A stretch of 64,000 nt of DNA from Inquilinus sp. Marseille-Q2685 (lineage in GTDB: Bacteria > Pseudomonadota > Alphaproteobacteria > DSM-16000 > Inquilinaceae): assembly GCF_916619195.1 (NCBI RefSeq), contig NZ_CAKAKL010000002.1, positions 932,001 through 996,000 of the forward strand, written 5' to 3'. The position numbers and the translations under genes are program-made. The notes beneath the pieces are model-generated. The model did no database searches and had not been told where the DNA came from. It saw only the letters and a program-made list of their open reading frames with translations. Numbering within the stretch: the stretch's first letter is position 1; the number at the start of each line of letters is the position of its first letter. Positions 15,330 to 24,815 of this stretch are shown here, piece after piece.

Positions 15330-15508
15330 CAAACGCTCCTCCCCGGCGCCGGCGCCGCCGCCGGGTCGACGACGGCGAGGGCCGATCCGGTCGCCAGCAC
15401 GCAGGCGGTGCCGCCGGGCCGGATGCCCAGCACGGTGACGCTGGCGCCGTCGGCCAAGGCGAAGGCGATGCCGGCCGCCGGGCCGGCAAGCGCGGATGCG
15501 AGGGACAT
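15329..15508 (-). CDS. 59-aa hypothetical protein
   Basis: A short gene: ATG 15508 with GGAG eight bases upstream, 59 codons, and a TGA overlapping the next ATG. The protein is small and strand-rich (IAFALADGASVTVLGIRPGG, ACVLATGSALAVVD), like a compact beta-sheet domain. No family is recognised. It is the first gene of the leftward transcript facing the repressor, and so the one directly exposed to the 15.65-kb operators. Confidence 0.6.
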   Translation of the reverse strand: MSLASALAGPAAGIAFALADGASVTVLGIRPGGTACVLATGSALAVVDPAAAPAPGRSV

Positions 15509-15649
15509 GAACGGGACTCCGGACAGGAAGGGCGGTCAGCCGGGCCGCCACGGTCCGTTGTGGAAGAAAAATTCAGCCGGCGCCGGGCCTGGGGCTCACC
15601 CGGCTCGGTCGCCGGACGGGATGAAATGGATCAGAACCATGAGAAAAAT

Positions 15650-15744
15650 ATTCCCCAATCCGGGGAATTCCGTCAAGCCGGTTTTTCCCAAAATGGGGAA
15701 TGACAAGCCGGACCCGATGCCCCAAGATCCCCGGAATGGGGAAC
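15650..15744. promoter_or_regulatory. three operator-like palindromes of the S24 repressor
   Basis: A repeated palindrome of the form TTCCCC-N5-GGGGAA lies in the divergent promoter region. Copy 1 is perfect (ATTCCCC-AATCC-GGGGAAT, 15650-15668). Copy 2 is at about 15683-15701 and copy 3 at 15726-15744. Copy 3 covers the repressor ATG (15736), which implies autorepression. Spacings are 33 and 43 bp between centres. Confidence 0.75.
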
Positions 15745-16314
15745 GGACTGAAACGGCTGCGCCAGGCCCGGGGCTGGACGCATGAACAGGCGGCGGAGGC
15801 CATGGGCGTCTCCCGCGGCCAGCTGATCAAGCTCGAGCGCGGCGAGCGGCGGCTGACCGCCGACTATATCCGGCTGGCGGCCGAGGCGTTCGGCACCAGC
15901 GAGCTGGAGGTGCTGGGCACGCCCCGCACGGTGCGGCTGGTCGGCAAGGTCGGCGCCGGGGCCGAGGTGAATCTGTTCGACGGCGACGCGTCATCGGAGC
16001 GGATCGACGAGGTCGAAGCCCCGCCCGGCGCCGACGACATGACGGTGGCGGTGATCGTCGAGGGCGATTCCATGTTCCCGCGCTATCTCGAGCGCGAGAC
16101 GATCTACTACCGCCGCGCCGACGCCGCCGTGGATCCGGCCGGGCTGATCGGGCGCGAGGTCGTGGTCCGCCTGGCCGACGGCCGCACCTTCGTCAAGGTG
16201 CTGCGCCGCGGCTCCGGCCCCGGCTACTTCACCCTCGACAGCTACAACGCCCCGCCGATGGAGGATGTGGTGGTCGAATGGGCGGTGCCGGTGAAATGGG
16301 TGAAGCGGGACTGA
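15736..16314 (+). CDS. C1-like repressor, HTH plus S24 domain (cassette 1)
   Basis: A 192-residue repressor. Residues about 3-58 are an XRE helix-turn-helix (LKRLRQARGWTHEQAAEAMG, then SRGQLIKLERGERRL). Residues about 80-192 are a LexA/C1-type S24 domain: candidate cleavage region VGKVGAGAEV, nucleophile Ser in EGDSMFPR, and general-base Lys in DGRTFVKVL. Such repressors hold phage genes off and may self-cleave on RecA activation. ATG 15736 begins the HTH directly; ATG 15700 is a weaker alternative. It faces two small leftward genes, as in a lambda-type switch, but no other phage genes follow. Confidence 0.85.
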   Translation: MGNGLKRLRQARGWTHEQAAEAMGVSRGQLIKLERGERRLTADYIRLAAEAFGTSELEVLGTPRTVRLVGKVGAGAEVNLFDGDASSERIDEVEAPPGADDMTVAVIVEGDSMFPRYLERETIYYRRADAAVDPAGLIGREVVVRLADGRTFVKVLRRGSGPGYFTLDSYNAPPMEDVVVEWAVPVKWVKRD

Positions 16315-16500
16315 AGACGTTCTCGCGCCGTGACAGCCCGGCCCGAGAACGATTGTGAACAAAAACCCATCATCATAGATCAAGTAGGACCAGCGCGCAT
16401 CTCCTGTCCGGGCGATGCCGCCCGTCCCGTTCCGCGACAGATTATCCCGCTATGTCCGGCCGATCGCCGGGCTCGACACCATCGAATGGGGGAGATCGTC

Positions 16501-18345
16501 ATGCCGGTACGGAAATGGGGCAGTGAACAGGTCGTCGGGACGGGCGCTATCGATGCTCCGGATGTCGCCGGCCTCGCGGATGGCGGCTATGTCGTGGTGT
16601 GGACGCAGGAGGCCGGCGACGTGTCCTATCATGTCCTGGCTCAACGCTTCGACGCGCTCGGCAACCCGGTCGGCGCCGAGATCGAGGTGGTCGGCGAGGA
16701 TCCGAACGAATACTCCTCCGAGCCGCAGGTCGCTGCGCTTGCGAATGGCGGCTTCGCCGTCAGCTTTACCGAGTCTTTGTCCAACGATCGCGACGTATGG
16801 GTGAATACCTACGGGGCCGACGGCACGTTCCTGTCCGGACAGAGTTTCGCCGCCCCTGCCTCTGCCGAAAGCCAGAGCGCGATCAGTGCGCTCGGAACCG
16901 GCTTTCGCTCCGTTTATGTGCTAGGCAACGACATCTGGATGGGTGCCGCCATCGTCAACAGCGACGCGCCGGCCGGAAGCCAGGAGGCGCCGTCGATCGC
17001 GGAGCTGTCCGGCGGCGACCGCTACGTCGTCACCTGGATGGACCACAACGGCGGCGACAATTACCGGTACCGCGTGTTCGAGGCGGACGGCACTCCCCTC
17101 ACCGCTTCGCTCCAGGTGAACAACACGTCGGACGCTCCCAGCGCCGGCAATAGCACGGCGGCCGTGATCGGGCTGGCCAATGGGGGGTTCGTCATCGCCT
17201 GGGCCGAATTTTCGAGCGCCCTGCAGGATCTGCAGGGCTCCAGCGTCCATGCCCGGATCTATAATGCCAACGGCGCCCAGGTGGGCGGCGAATTCGTGGT
17301 GAATTCGGTTTTCAAGAGCTACCAGGCCTTTCCCGATCTCGTCGCCCTGCCCGATGGCGGCTTCGTCGCGGTCTGGTCCGATGCCTCCTCGGGCGTCGAC
17401 AGCGCCGATTACAATATTTCCGGCCAGCGCTTCGATGCCTTCGGGAGCCGGGTCGGCAGCCAGTTCACCGTCAACACCGGCACCGACGGCATCGATGGCC
17501 AGTTCTTTCCGCATGTCACGGCGCTCGCCGACGGCCGGCTGGTGGTGGCGTGGCGCAGCGCCATCACCCAGGAGATCCGGACCCAGATCATCGACCCGCG
17601 CGACGGGGTGGTGACCGGCGACGAGGACGCCAATGCCCTCTACGGCCACAACTCGGTCGCCGACGAGATCAACGGCCTCGGCGGCGACGATGTGCTCAAC
17701 GGTCTCAACGGCGATGACGCGCTCTATGGCGGCGATGGCGACGACATCCTCCGCGGCGGCGCCGGGGCGGACGACCTCGACGGCGGCGCCGGCACCGACA
17801 CCGCCAGCTATTACACGGGCTTGGCCGGGGTCGCGGTCAGTCTCGTGACCGGCATCGGCAGCGGCGGCGCGGCCGAGGGCGACACGCTGGCCGGGATCGA
17901 GAACCTCGCCGGCAGCCAGGGCAATGACAGCCTGGTCGGGAACAGCGGCGCCAACGCCCTGAACGGCAGCAACGGCAACGACATCCTCACCGGGGCCGGC
18001 GGCAAGGACATGCTCACCGGCGGGGCGGGGGCCGACCGCTTCGTCTACAGCAGCACGGCGCAGAGCCCGGTCGGCGCCGGGGCCGACCGCATCGCCGATT
18101 TCAGCCACGCCCAGGGCGACCGCATCGACCTGTCGGGGATCGACGCCAATACCGACGCGGCCGGCGACCAGGCCTTCGGCTTCATCGGCACCGCCGCCTA
18201 TTCCGGCGTGGCGGGACAGCTGCGCTACGCCGTCTCCGGCGGCGTCACCACCATCGCCGGCGACGTCGACGGCGACAAGGTCTCCGACTTCCAGATCCAG
18301 CTCACCGGCTCGATCGCCCTCGTCGCCGGCGACTTCGTGCTGTAG
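16501..18345 (+). CDS. RTX-type secreted calcium-binding protein
   Basis: A 614-residue protein from ATG 16501 behind GGGGGAG. Residues about 1-370 are repeated beta-blades of the form ALADGGxVVxW with QRFDAxGxxVGxxF, a beta-propeller-like repeat seen in many secreted alphaproteobacterial proteins. Residues about 375-510 hold RTX nonapeptides (GGDDVLNGL, GGDGDDILRGGAGADDL, GGKDMLTGGAGADRFVY). The end resembles the serralysin C-terminal domain (DRIADFSHAQGDRIDLSGID). No signal peptide is present, as expected for type I secretion. No catalytic domain is recognised, and no secretion genes are adjacent. Confidence 0.85.
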   Translation: MPVRKWGSEQVVGTGAIDAPDVAGLADGGYVVVWTQEAGDVSYHVLAQRFDALGNPVGAEIEVVGEDPNEYSSEPQVAALANGGFAVSFTESLSNDRDVWVNTYGADGTFLSGQSFAAPASAESQSAISALGTGFRSVYVLGNDIWMGAAIVNSDAPAGSQEAPSIAELSGGDRYVVTWMDHNGGDNYRYRVFEADGTPLTASLQVNNTSDAPSAGNSTAAVIGLANGGFVIAWAEFSSALQDLQGSSVHARIYNANGAQVGGEFVVNSVFKSYQAFPDLVALPDGGFVAVWSDASSGVDSADYNISGQRFDAFGSRVGSQFTVNTGTDGIDGQFFPHVTALADGRLVVAWRSAITQEIRTQIIDPRDGVVTGDEDANALYGHNSVADEINGLGGDDVLNGLNGDDALYGGDGDDILRGGAGADDLDGGAGTDTASYYTGLAGVAVSLVTGIGSGGAAEGDTLAGIENLAGSQGNDSLVGNSGANALNGSNGNDILTGAGGKDMLTGGAGADRFVYSSTAQSPVGAGADRIADFSHAQGDRIDLSGIDANTDAAGDQAFGFIGTAAYSGVAGQLRYAVSGGVTTIAGDVDGDKVSDFQIQLTGSIALVAGDFVL

Positions 18346-18361
18346 CGCGGGTGGAAGATGA

Positions 18362-18438
18362 TGGCGACCCCGGCTGGACTCGAACCAGCGACCGTCCGCT
18401 TAGAAGGCGGGTGCTCTATCCAGCTGAGCTACGGGGCC
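18362..18438 (-). tRNA. tRNA-Arg (anticodon TCT)
   Basis: Reading the minus strand, a 7-bp acceptor stem starts GGCCCCG, the D-arm has AGCTCAGCTGGATAGAGC, the anticodon loop is CTTCTAA (TCT), the T-arm has GGTTCGAGTCC, and the encoded end is CCA. It is a complete cloverleaf of 77 nt including CCA. Confidence 0.97.
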
Positions 18439-18459
18439 GTTCTCCGGCGGCGGCGGCGC

Positions 18460-18750
18460 TCAGCGCGGCCGCGGGCGGAAATTGTCGGCATAGTTGCGCG
18501 GCACCACCCGGCGCTCCTGCTCCGGCAGCACGGAATAGGCCAGGCTCTTGCGCTCGGCGAAGGCGATCGCCTCCTCCTTGCTCGGGAAGGTCAGCTGCAC
18601 CTGGTTCAGCGTGTCGCCCGAGGCGACCCAGCCCATCAGGGGTTCCGGCCGGCGCGGCGTCGCCAGCTCGTATTCCAGGACCCAGTCATGGACCTTGCCC
18701 CGACCGCTCTGCATCGCGGATTTGGAACGACGATAGATGCGCGCCTGCAT
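18460..18750 (-). CDS. complex I accessory subunit, NDUFS4 family
   Basis: A 96-residue protein of the ETC complex I NDUFS4 family: MQARIYRRSKSAMQSGRGKV, WVLEYELATPRRPEPLMGW (the family's WxLEFE...dpLMGWtss pattern), SGDTLNQVQLTFPSKEEAIA, FAERKSLAYSV and the ending PRNYADNFRPRPR. It is an accessory subunit of NADH:quinone oxidoreductase shared by alphaproteobacteria and mitochondria. It stands alone between two tRNA genes, not in a nuo operon, which is usual for this family. A longer frame upstream only crosses the tRNA-Pro gene. Confidence 0.93.
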   Translation of the reverse strand: MQARIYRRSKSAMQSGRGKVHDWVLEYELATPRRPEPLMGWVASGDTLNQVQLTFPSKEEAIAFAERKSLAYSVLPEQERRVVPRNYADNFRPRPR

Positions 18751-18781
18751 GGCTCGGCCGACCCTCTGTGTTCTATCGGGA

Positions 18782-18858
18782 TGGTCGGGGCGGAGAGATT
18801 CGAACTCCCGACATCCTGCTCCCAAAGCAGGCGCGCTACCAGACTGCGCCACGCCCCG
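18782..18858 (-). tRNA. tRNA-Pro (anticodon TGG)
   Basis: On the minus strand: acceptor CGGGGCG, D-arm GGCGCAGTCTGGTAGCGC, anticodon loop TTTGGGA (TGG), T-arm GGAGTTCGAATCTC, and an encoded CCA end. The cloverleaf is complete at 77 nt. Confidence 0.97.
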
Positions 18859-18977
18859 CCGACCCGAAACGCCGCAGTTCTCGTATAGGGAGCGCCTGGA
18901 TTTGGCAAGACAGATCTGATGAACAGACGATGCGTCCCTGCCCTCCACGACATCTGCCAGGAGGACGCAAAGGACTG

Positions 18978-19523
18978 TCAGGGCCGGTCTCGCAGCGCGT
19001 AGAGATAGGCTGCGATGTCCCGTGCCTCGGGCTCGGAGATCCGCGTGCTCGGCATTGCCGTGCGCGGATTGACGCCGCGGGAGTCGCGGATCCACCGCAC
19101 CAGGTTCGCCGGGTTGTTCGGCAGCGTACCGCCGATGAAGGCGCGACTTGCCAGGCCCGACAGGACGGGACCGGCCGTGCCGCGCGCCGCTCCGATGCCG
19201 GGGATGGTGTGGCAGCCGGCGCAGCCGTTGCGGAGGATCAGCGCCGGCGCCCGGCCCGGGTCGCCGCCGGTCAGCGCCGCTGCCCAGCGCTCCGCCGCCC
19301 GCTGCTGCTCCAGGCCGTAGACGGCGGCGCCCCCGCCCAGCAGTAGGACCAGACCGAGCGCGGCCACGGCCCAGGCCCAGATATGCCTTCGGCGCCGGAG
19401 TTCCGGTGCCGGCCGGCTTTCGGCCAGTGGCTCCAACCGTGGCCGCAGGCCGCAGGCCGCGAGCACGGCGATGGCCGCCGTCGCCAGCACCGCGGCGATG
19501 CCCCTACCGCGCCCCGACGGCAT
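18978..19523 (-). CDS. membrane-anchored cytochrome c
   Basis: A 181-residue protein with a lipoprotein-like N-terminus (AIAVLAACG), one transmembrane helix at about 48-68 (WAVAALGLVLLLGGGAAVY) and a single class I cytochrome c domain. The haem motif is NGCAGCH at about 100 and the distal Met is in RTAMPSTRISEPE. It is the last gene of the long alcohol-to-oxygen operon and overlaps the CtaG gene by 20 bp. It probably feeds electrons to the oxidase encoded upstream. Its short C-terminal end (DIAAYLYALRDRP) is the usual last helix. Confidence 0.88.
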   Translation of the reverse strand: MPSGRGRGIAAVLATAAIAVLAACGLRPRLEPLAESRPAPELRRRRHIWAWAVAALGLVLLLGGGAAVYGLEQQRAAERWAAALTGGDPGRAPALILRNGCAGCHTIPGIGAARGTAGPVLSGLASRAFIGGTLPNNPANLVRWIRDSRGVNPRTAMPSTRISEPEARDIAAYLYALRDRP

Positions 19524-20406
19524 GGCGCCCCTCCCCTGCCCGCCGGCCGGCGCCGGCGATCCACAGCCCGGCCAGCGCCAGGCCGGCGACCGGATAGGCC
19601 AGGCAGGCCGGGATCCACATCACCAGCCCGGCCAGCTGCTGGTCCTCCAGCGCCGTCAAACCCCAGCGCGCCGCCTCCCCTGCCTGGTCCGGGAACCACA
19701 CCCGGGTCGAGAACACCAGCAGCGCCCCGAGCAGGCCGGTGTGCAGCGCCGTGGCGAAGAGATGGCCAATGGCGGCAGCCCGGCTGCCGCGGCGGCACAG
19801 CAGCGACCACCAGAACAGCAGTGCAGTGACCAGGAAGCTGGCGTGCTGCAGCGCGTGCATGCCTTCGTCCGCCAGCGCGGCCGCGAACAGCGCCGGCACG
19901 TGCCATGCCCAGATCGCGATGCCGTGCAGCACGGTCGCCGTGAGCGGGTCGGTCAGCGCCCACCAGCAGCGGCGCCAGACCCGCGCACCCGCCGCCGCGC
20001 CCAGCGACCGGCGCCAGCCCTGCGGCAGGCCCCACAGCATGGCGCCGATCGGGCGCGACAGGACGAGAAGCGGCGCCGCCAGCACCATCAGCACCTCGTG
20101 CTCGACCATATGCGCCGTGAACAGCCGCTCGCCCAACGCGTGCAGCGGCGTGACCAGCGCGACGGCGAGCGCCAGCCAGCCGGCGGCGAACATCGCCGTC
20201 TGGCCGGAACCGACGCCGCGTCCCGGCCCGGCGCGCCGCCACAGCCGCGCCACGCCGCCGGCATAGAGCAGTGCGGTCAGAAGCAGCGGCCCGGTGACCC
20301 ACGGATCCCAGGTCCAGGGATAGTCCATGCCGTGATCATGCCCGGCATGGGCCAGCGCCACTGGCGGCATCAGCAGGATCACGACGGCAAGGCTGAAGCG
20401 CTTCAT
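19504..20406 (-). CDS. ctaG: cytochrome c oxidase assembly protein CtaG (caa3 type)
   Basis: A 300-residue protein of the Caa3_CtaG family. It starts MKRFSLAVVILLMPPVALAH (signal-like), then AGHDHGMDYPWTWDPW, and has about seven membrane helices with the conserved HMVEHEVLMVLAAPLLVLSR and HGIAIWAWHVPALFAAAL segments rich in His and Trp. The family helps insert copper or assemble caa3 oxidases. Its start overlaps the previous gene by 4 bp (ATGA), and its end overlaps the cytochrome c gene. A longer frame upstream is only read-through of the neighbour. Confidence 0.9.
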   Translation of the reverse strand: MKRFSLAVVILLMPPVALAHAGHDHGMDYPWTWDPWVTGPLLLTALLYAGGVARLWRRAGPGRGVGSGQTAMFAAGWLALAVALVTPLHALGERLFTAHMVEHEVLMVLAAPLLVLSRPIGAMLWGLPQGWRRSLGAAAGARVWRRCWWALTDPLTATVLHGIAIWAWHVPALFAAALADEGMHALQHASFLVTALLFWWSLLCRRGSRAAAIGHLFATALHTGLLGALLVFSTRVWFPDQAGEAARWGLTALEDQQLAGLVMWIPACLAYPVAGLALAGLWIAGAGRRAGEGRHAVGAR

Positions 20407-20753
20407 CTCTCGCACCCCGTGAACACCAGCCCGGCCGAGCCCTGCAGCGCCACGATCAGCGCAAAGAGCAGCGCCGCGCCGATGCCGAGCAGGGCGATGA
20501 AACGCTCGGTCCTGACCGGCCGGGCGGTGATGCCGGGCCGGCGATAGGCGCGCCAGGACAGCGCTCCGCCGGCGAGCGCGAGCAGGACCAGCAGCAGCGC
20601 CGACCACGGTACGACGCCCCACTGGCGCGGGCAGTCCCAGGGCACCAGCGCATAGTTCAGCTGCGTCGACAGCGCCCAGGCGGCCGGCCCCGACAGCAGC
20701 CCGGCCCAGGACAGCCCATGCAGCCGGATCCGGGTGAAGACGCCCGCGCCCAT
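20403..20753 (-). CDS. small three-helix membrane protein of the oxidase operon
   Basis: A 116-residue membrane protein with three hydrophobic helices (about 17-35, 48-66 and 86-107). I do not recognise a named family. The segment WALSTQLNYALVPWDCPRQW resembles small membrane proteins commonly found next to CtaG in alphaproteobacterial oxidase operons. It overlaps the end of coxC by one base (TGATG) and the start of ctaG by four, so it is firmly inside the operon. Likely roles are a subunit IV equivalent or an assembly factor. Confidence 0.7.
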   Translation of the reverse strand: MGAGVFTRIRLHGLSWAGLLSGPAAWALSTQLNYALVPWDCPRQWGVVPWSALLLVLLALAGGALSWRAYRRPGITARPVRTERFIALLGIGAALLFALIVALQGSAGLVFTGCER

Positions 20754-21349
20754 CACTGCACCCAGTAGAGCAGGAGGTAGATCGGCAGCCAGGAGGCGAC
20801 CACGAAATGCCAGTAGAAAGCATTGTCGCTGACATCGCTGAGGCGCTTCCCGCTCCTGGCATGGCGGGTGAACATCAGCACGGTCAGGACGATGGTGTCG
20901 CCGGCATCGGTCAGCAGATGCGTCGTGTGCAGGCCGAGCAGGAACCAGATCACCGAGCCGTAGGCGTTGGTGTCCCACAGCACCGTCAGGGCGCCGAACT
21001 CGAAAATGCGAGCAACCAGAGGCGCGATGCCGAACAGGCTCATCACCACCAGGCCGAACCGCACCTTCCGCAGGTCCTGCCGCTTGGCCCACCGGTCGAG
21101 CAGCAGGTTGGGCACGACGCTGGCCAGCAGCAGCAGGGTCAGGATCGTGGCGGCCCAGATATCGTGTTGCGGCGGCGCGATCGGCCAGCTCGGCGCCAGA
21201 TGAGCCAGGTAGAGATAGGCGCCGATCGCCAGGGCGAAACCGGTGCCTTCGAGCGCCACGAAGGCCAGGGTCCCCCACCAGATCGGGCTTTGCGACCCGA
21301 AGCCGTAGGTCGGCAGGTTCGAGACGTCGGCGACGGGGCGGATCTTCAT
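20753..21349 (-). CDS. coxC: cytochrome c oxidase subunit III
   Basis: A 198-residue protein with five hydrophobic helices. Subunit III hallmarks are present: the membrane Glu in FVALEGTGFALAIGAYLYL, FLLGLHTTHLLTDAGDTIVL (the G-x-H-x-x-H pattern) and the C-terminal NAFYWHFVVASWLPIYLLLYW. It is the short bacterial form. The start overlaps the end of coxA by 4 bp. It completes the oxidase core with coxB and coxA. Confidence 0.92.
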   Translation of the reverse strand: MKIRPVADVSNLPTYGFGSQSPIWWGTLAFVALEGTGFALAIGAYLYLAHLAPSWPIAPPQHDIWAATILTLLLLASVVPNLLLDRWAKRQDLRKVRFGLVVMSLFGIAPLVARIFEFGALTVLWDTNAYGSVIWFLLGLHTTHLLTDAGDTIVLTVLMFTRHARSGKRLSDVSDNAFYWHFVVASWLPIYLLLYWVQ

Positions 21350-23270
21350 TCCTCGTCCTCCGGCGTGCCCTTGGGCCAGAACCAGCCGATCAGGGTGATC
21401 GCGACGGGGATGCCGCCCCAGATCACCGCCCAGGGGGTGAAGATCGAGCCGAGGAAGGCGGCCCCGACCGCGAGCGCCGCCAGCAGCGGCCAGATCGACG
21501 GCTCGGGCGAAGCTTCGCGCAGCTCCGGCTCGGCCTCGGCCAGAGTACCCGCGATCAACTCGCGCGCATCGACGCGCAGGCCGGTCGCGACCGGCAGATC
21601 GCCACGCGCGGCCCAGAGCGGCTCGAGATGCGTCACCACCGGGATGCGGGCGAAGTTGTAGGGCCGCGGCGGCGAGGTTGTCGCCCATTCGAGGGTGCCG
21701 GCATCCCAGGGATTCGGCCCCGCGACCTCGCCGCGCCGCAGGCTGCGCACCACGTTGACCAGCAGCAATGCGAAACTCGTGGCCAGCACCACCGCCCCGG
21801 CGGTGACGAAAAGGTTGGTCCCGCCCCAGCCCGACGCCTCGGGATAGGTGTAGACCCGGCGGGGCATGCCCGAGAGGCCGAGCAGATGCATCGGGAAGAA
21901 CGCGGCGTTGAAGCCGATGAAGGCGAGCCAGAAGTTCCAGCGCCCCAGCCGCTCGCCCAGCATCCGGCCGGTGAATTTCGGGAACCAGTAATAGACGGCG
22001 CCGAGCAGCGGGAAGACCGCGCCGCCGATCAGCACGTAATGGAAATGCGCCACCACGAAATAGGTGTCGTGCACCTGCAGATCGATCGGCACCGACGCGA
22101 CCATCACCCCGGTCAGACCGCCGATGACGAAGACGACGATGAAGCCGAGCACGAACAGCATCGGCGTTTTCATGACTGGCCAGCCGCCCCACAGCGTCGC
22201 GATCCAGCAGAAGATCTGCAGCCCGCTGGGGATCGCGATCAGCATGCTGGAGGCGGTGAAGAAGGCGGCGCCGAGCTGCGGCAGCCCGGTCGCGAACATG
22301 TGGTGCACCCACAGGCCGAAGGACAGGAAGCCGGTGGCGATCAGCGCCAGCACCATGCCGAGATGGCCGAAGACCGGGCGCCGCGCGAAGGTGGCGACGA
22401 TGGCGGAGACCATGCCGGTCGCCGGCAGGAAGATGATGTAGACCTCGGGATGGCCGAAGAACCAGAACAGGTGCTGCCACAACAGGGCGTCGCCGCCTTC
22501 GGCCGGGTTGAAGAAATGGGTGCCGACCAGCCGGTCGAGGATCAGCATGGTGCTGGACACCATCACCGCCGGCATGGCGAACAGGATCATGAAGGCGGTG
22601 ACCAGCATCGCCCAGACGAACAGCGGGACGCGGTCCAGCGACATCCCGGGTGCGCGCTGCTTGAAGACGGTGACGACGATCTCGACCGCCACCGCCAGGG
22701 CCGAGACCTCGGTGAAGGTGACCATCTGGGCCCAGAGGTCGCTGCGCTTGCCGATGCCGTATTCCGGCCCGGCCAGCGGCACGTAGCTGAACCAGCCGGC
22801 ATCCGCCCCGGCGTTGAGCGCGAAGGCGATCCAGATCATCAGCCCGCCGGAGAGATAGACCCAGTAGCTGAAGGCGTTCAGCCGCGGGAAGGCGATGTTG
22901 CGGGTGCCGACCATCAGCGGCACCAGATAGATCGCGAAGGCTTCCATCACCGGCACGGCGAACAGGAACATCATCGTCGTGCCATGCATGGTGAAGAGCT
23001 GGTTATAGAGGTCCGGCCCGACCACGCCGGCCTCGGGCCGCGCCAGCTGCAGCCGCATCACCACCGCCGCCAGGCCGCCGAGAATCAGGAAGAAGAATGC
23101 CGTGACGATGTAGCGGCGGCCGACGATCTTGTGGTCGACGGTGGCGAGGCGTGCCAGCAGCCCCCGGCCAGTGCCCCAGGTGCGGGATAGCAGCCGGTCG
23201 AGCGTGGCGTCGTCGAGGCCGGTGTCGCGCAGGCCGCTCGGCGCGGTGTCGGGCGGCAGGGCGTGCACGC

Positions 23271-23274
<4 letters not shown>
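21346..23274 (-). CDS. coxA: cytochrome c oxidase subunit I (haem-copper)
   Basis: A 642-residue protein with about 12-13 helices plus a C-terminal extension. Key residues are visible: haem a ligand region NQLFTMHGTTMMFLF, the CuB/His-Tyr region WFFGHPEVYIIFLP (the Glu of an A1-type D-channel), LWVHHMFATG for the two CuB histidines, and VVAHFHYVLIGGAVF for the haem ligands. The tail after residue 540 (RRGEVAGPNPWDAGTLEW) is typical of caa3 subunit I. The start at 23274 overlaps coxB by ATGA. Proton-pumping A-type oxidase is the expected function. Confidence 0.96.
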
Positions 23275-24268
<994 letters not shown>

Positions 24269-24272
<4 letters not shown>

Positions 24273-24814
24273 TGCGGCACCCCGACCGGGCGCGGCTCCG
24301 CCGGCGGCAGCCGGTTCTCGGCCGGGCGCGACTGCATGCCGTCGTTGCGCGACGGCGCCGCATCCTTCGGCACGAAGCGGCCCACCGAACGGACATAGGC
24401 GGCGATCTGCCAGATCTCGTCATCCGGGATGCGGCCGCGGAAGGACGGCATGCCGTTCGGCCGGCCCTCGCGGATGGTGGCGACGATGTTGTCGATGCCG
24501 CTGCCGTAGATCCATTTGTCGTCGATCAGCGCGGGGCCGGAGCCGCCGCCGCCATTGCCGTGGCAGCCGCTGCAGTTGAACCATTGGAACAGCCGCTTGC
24601 CCTGGCTCAGGGCATAGGCGTTCCGCTCAACCTCCGGCCCCCTGGGATCGGCCGCCGTCTGCGGCGGATTCCCACCGGGCGAGAACGGCGCCAGCGCCAC
24701 GATCGTCTCGGCGGCGGATTCCGCCCGCGACGTGTCGTAGTCGCGCTCCTCGCGCCGGCACCCGGGGGCCAGCAGGACGGCGGAGAGCAGCAGGAGGATC
24801 GAAGTCCGGCCCAT
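24269..24814 (-). CDS. cytochrome c lipoprotein (XoxG-like position)
   Basis: A 181-residue protein from ATG 24814: a signal with lipobox LLAPGC, a flexible linker, then one cytochrome c domain (haem motif FNCSGCHGNGGGGSGP at about 88, ending MPSFRGRIPDDEIWQIAAYV with the distal Met). It lies one base after xoxJ and overlaps coxB, so it is the obvious link between the dehydrogenase and the oxidase. Cytochromes beside XoxF are called XoxG, but here it is a lipoprotein, so the symbol is withheld. The frame's N-terminal extension to 24877 is not needed. Confidence 0.88.
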
Positions 24815-24815
24815 C

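Noticed and set aside
18362-18858. tRNA genes as attachment sites for an integrated element
   Set aside because: No integrase and no duplicated tRNA 3' end were found nearby; the genes between and beside them look chromosomal.
21628-23190. 520-codon plus-strand ORF opposite coxA
   Set aside because: It is an antisense shadow of subunit I; the His/Asp/Gln-rich translation has no fold-like pattern, while the minus strand has all haem-copper motifs.
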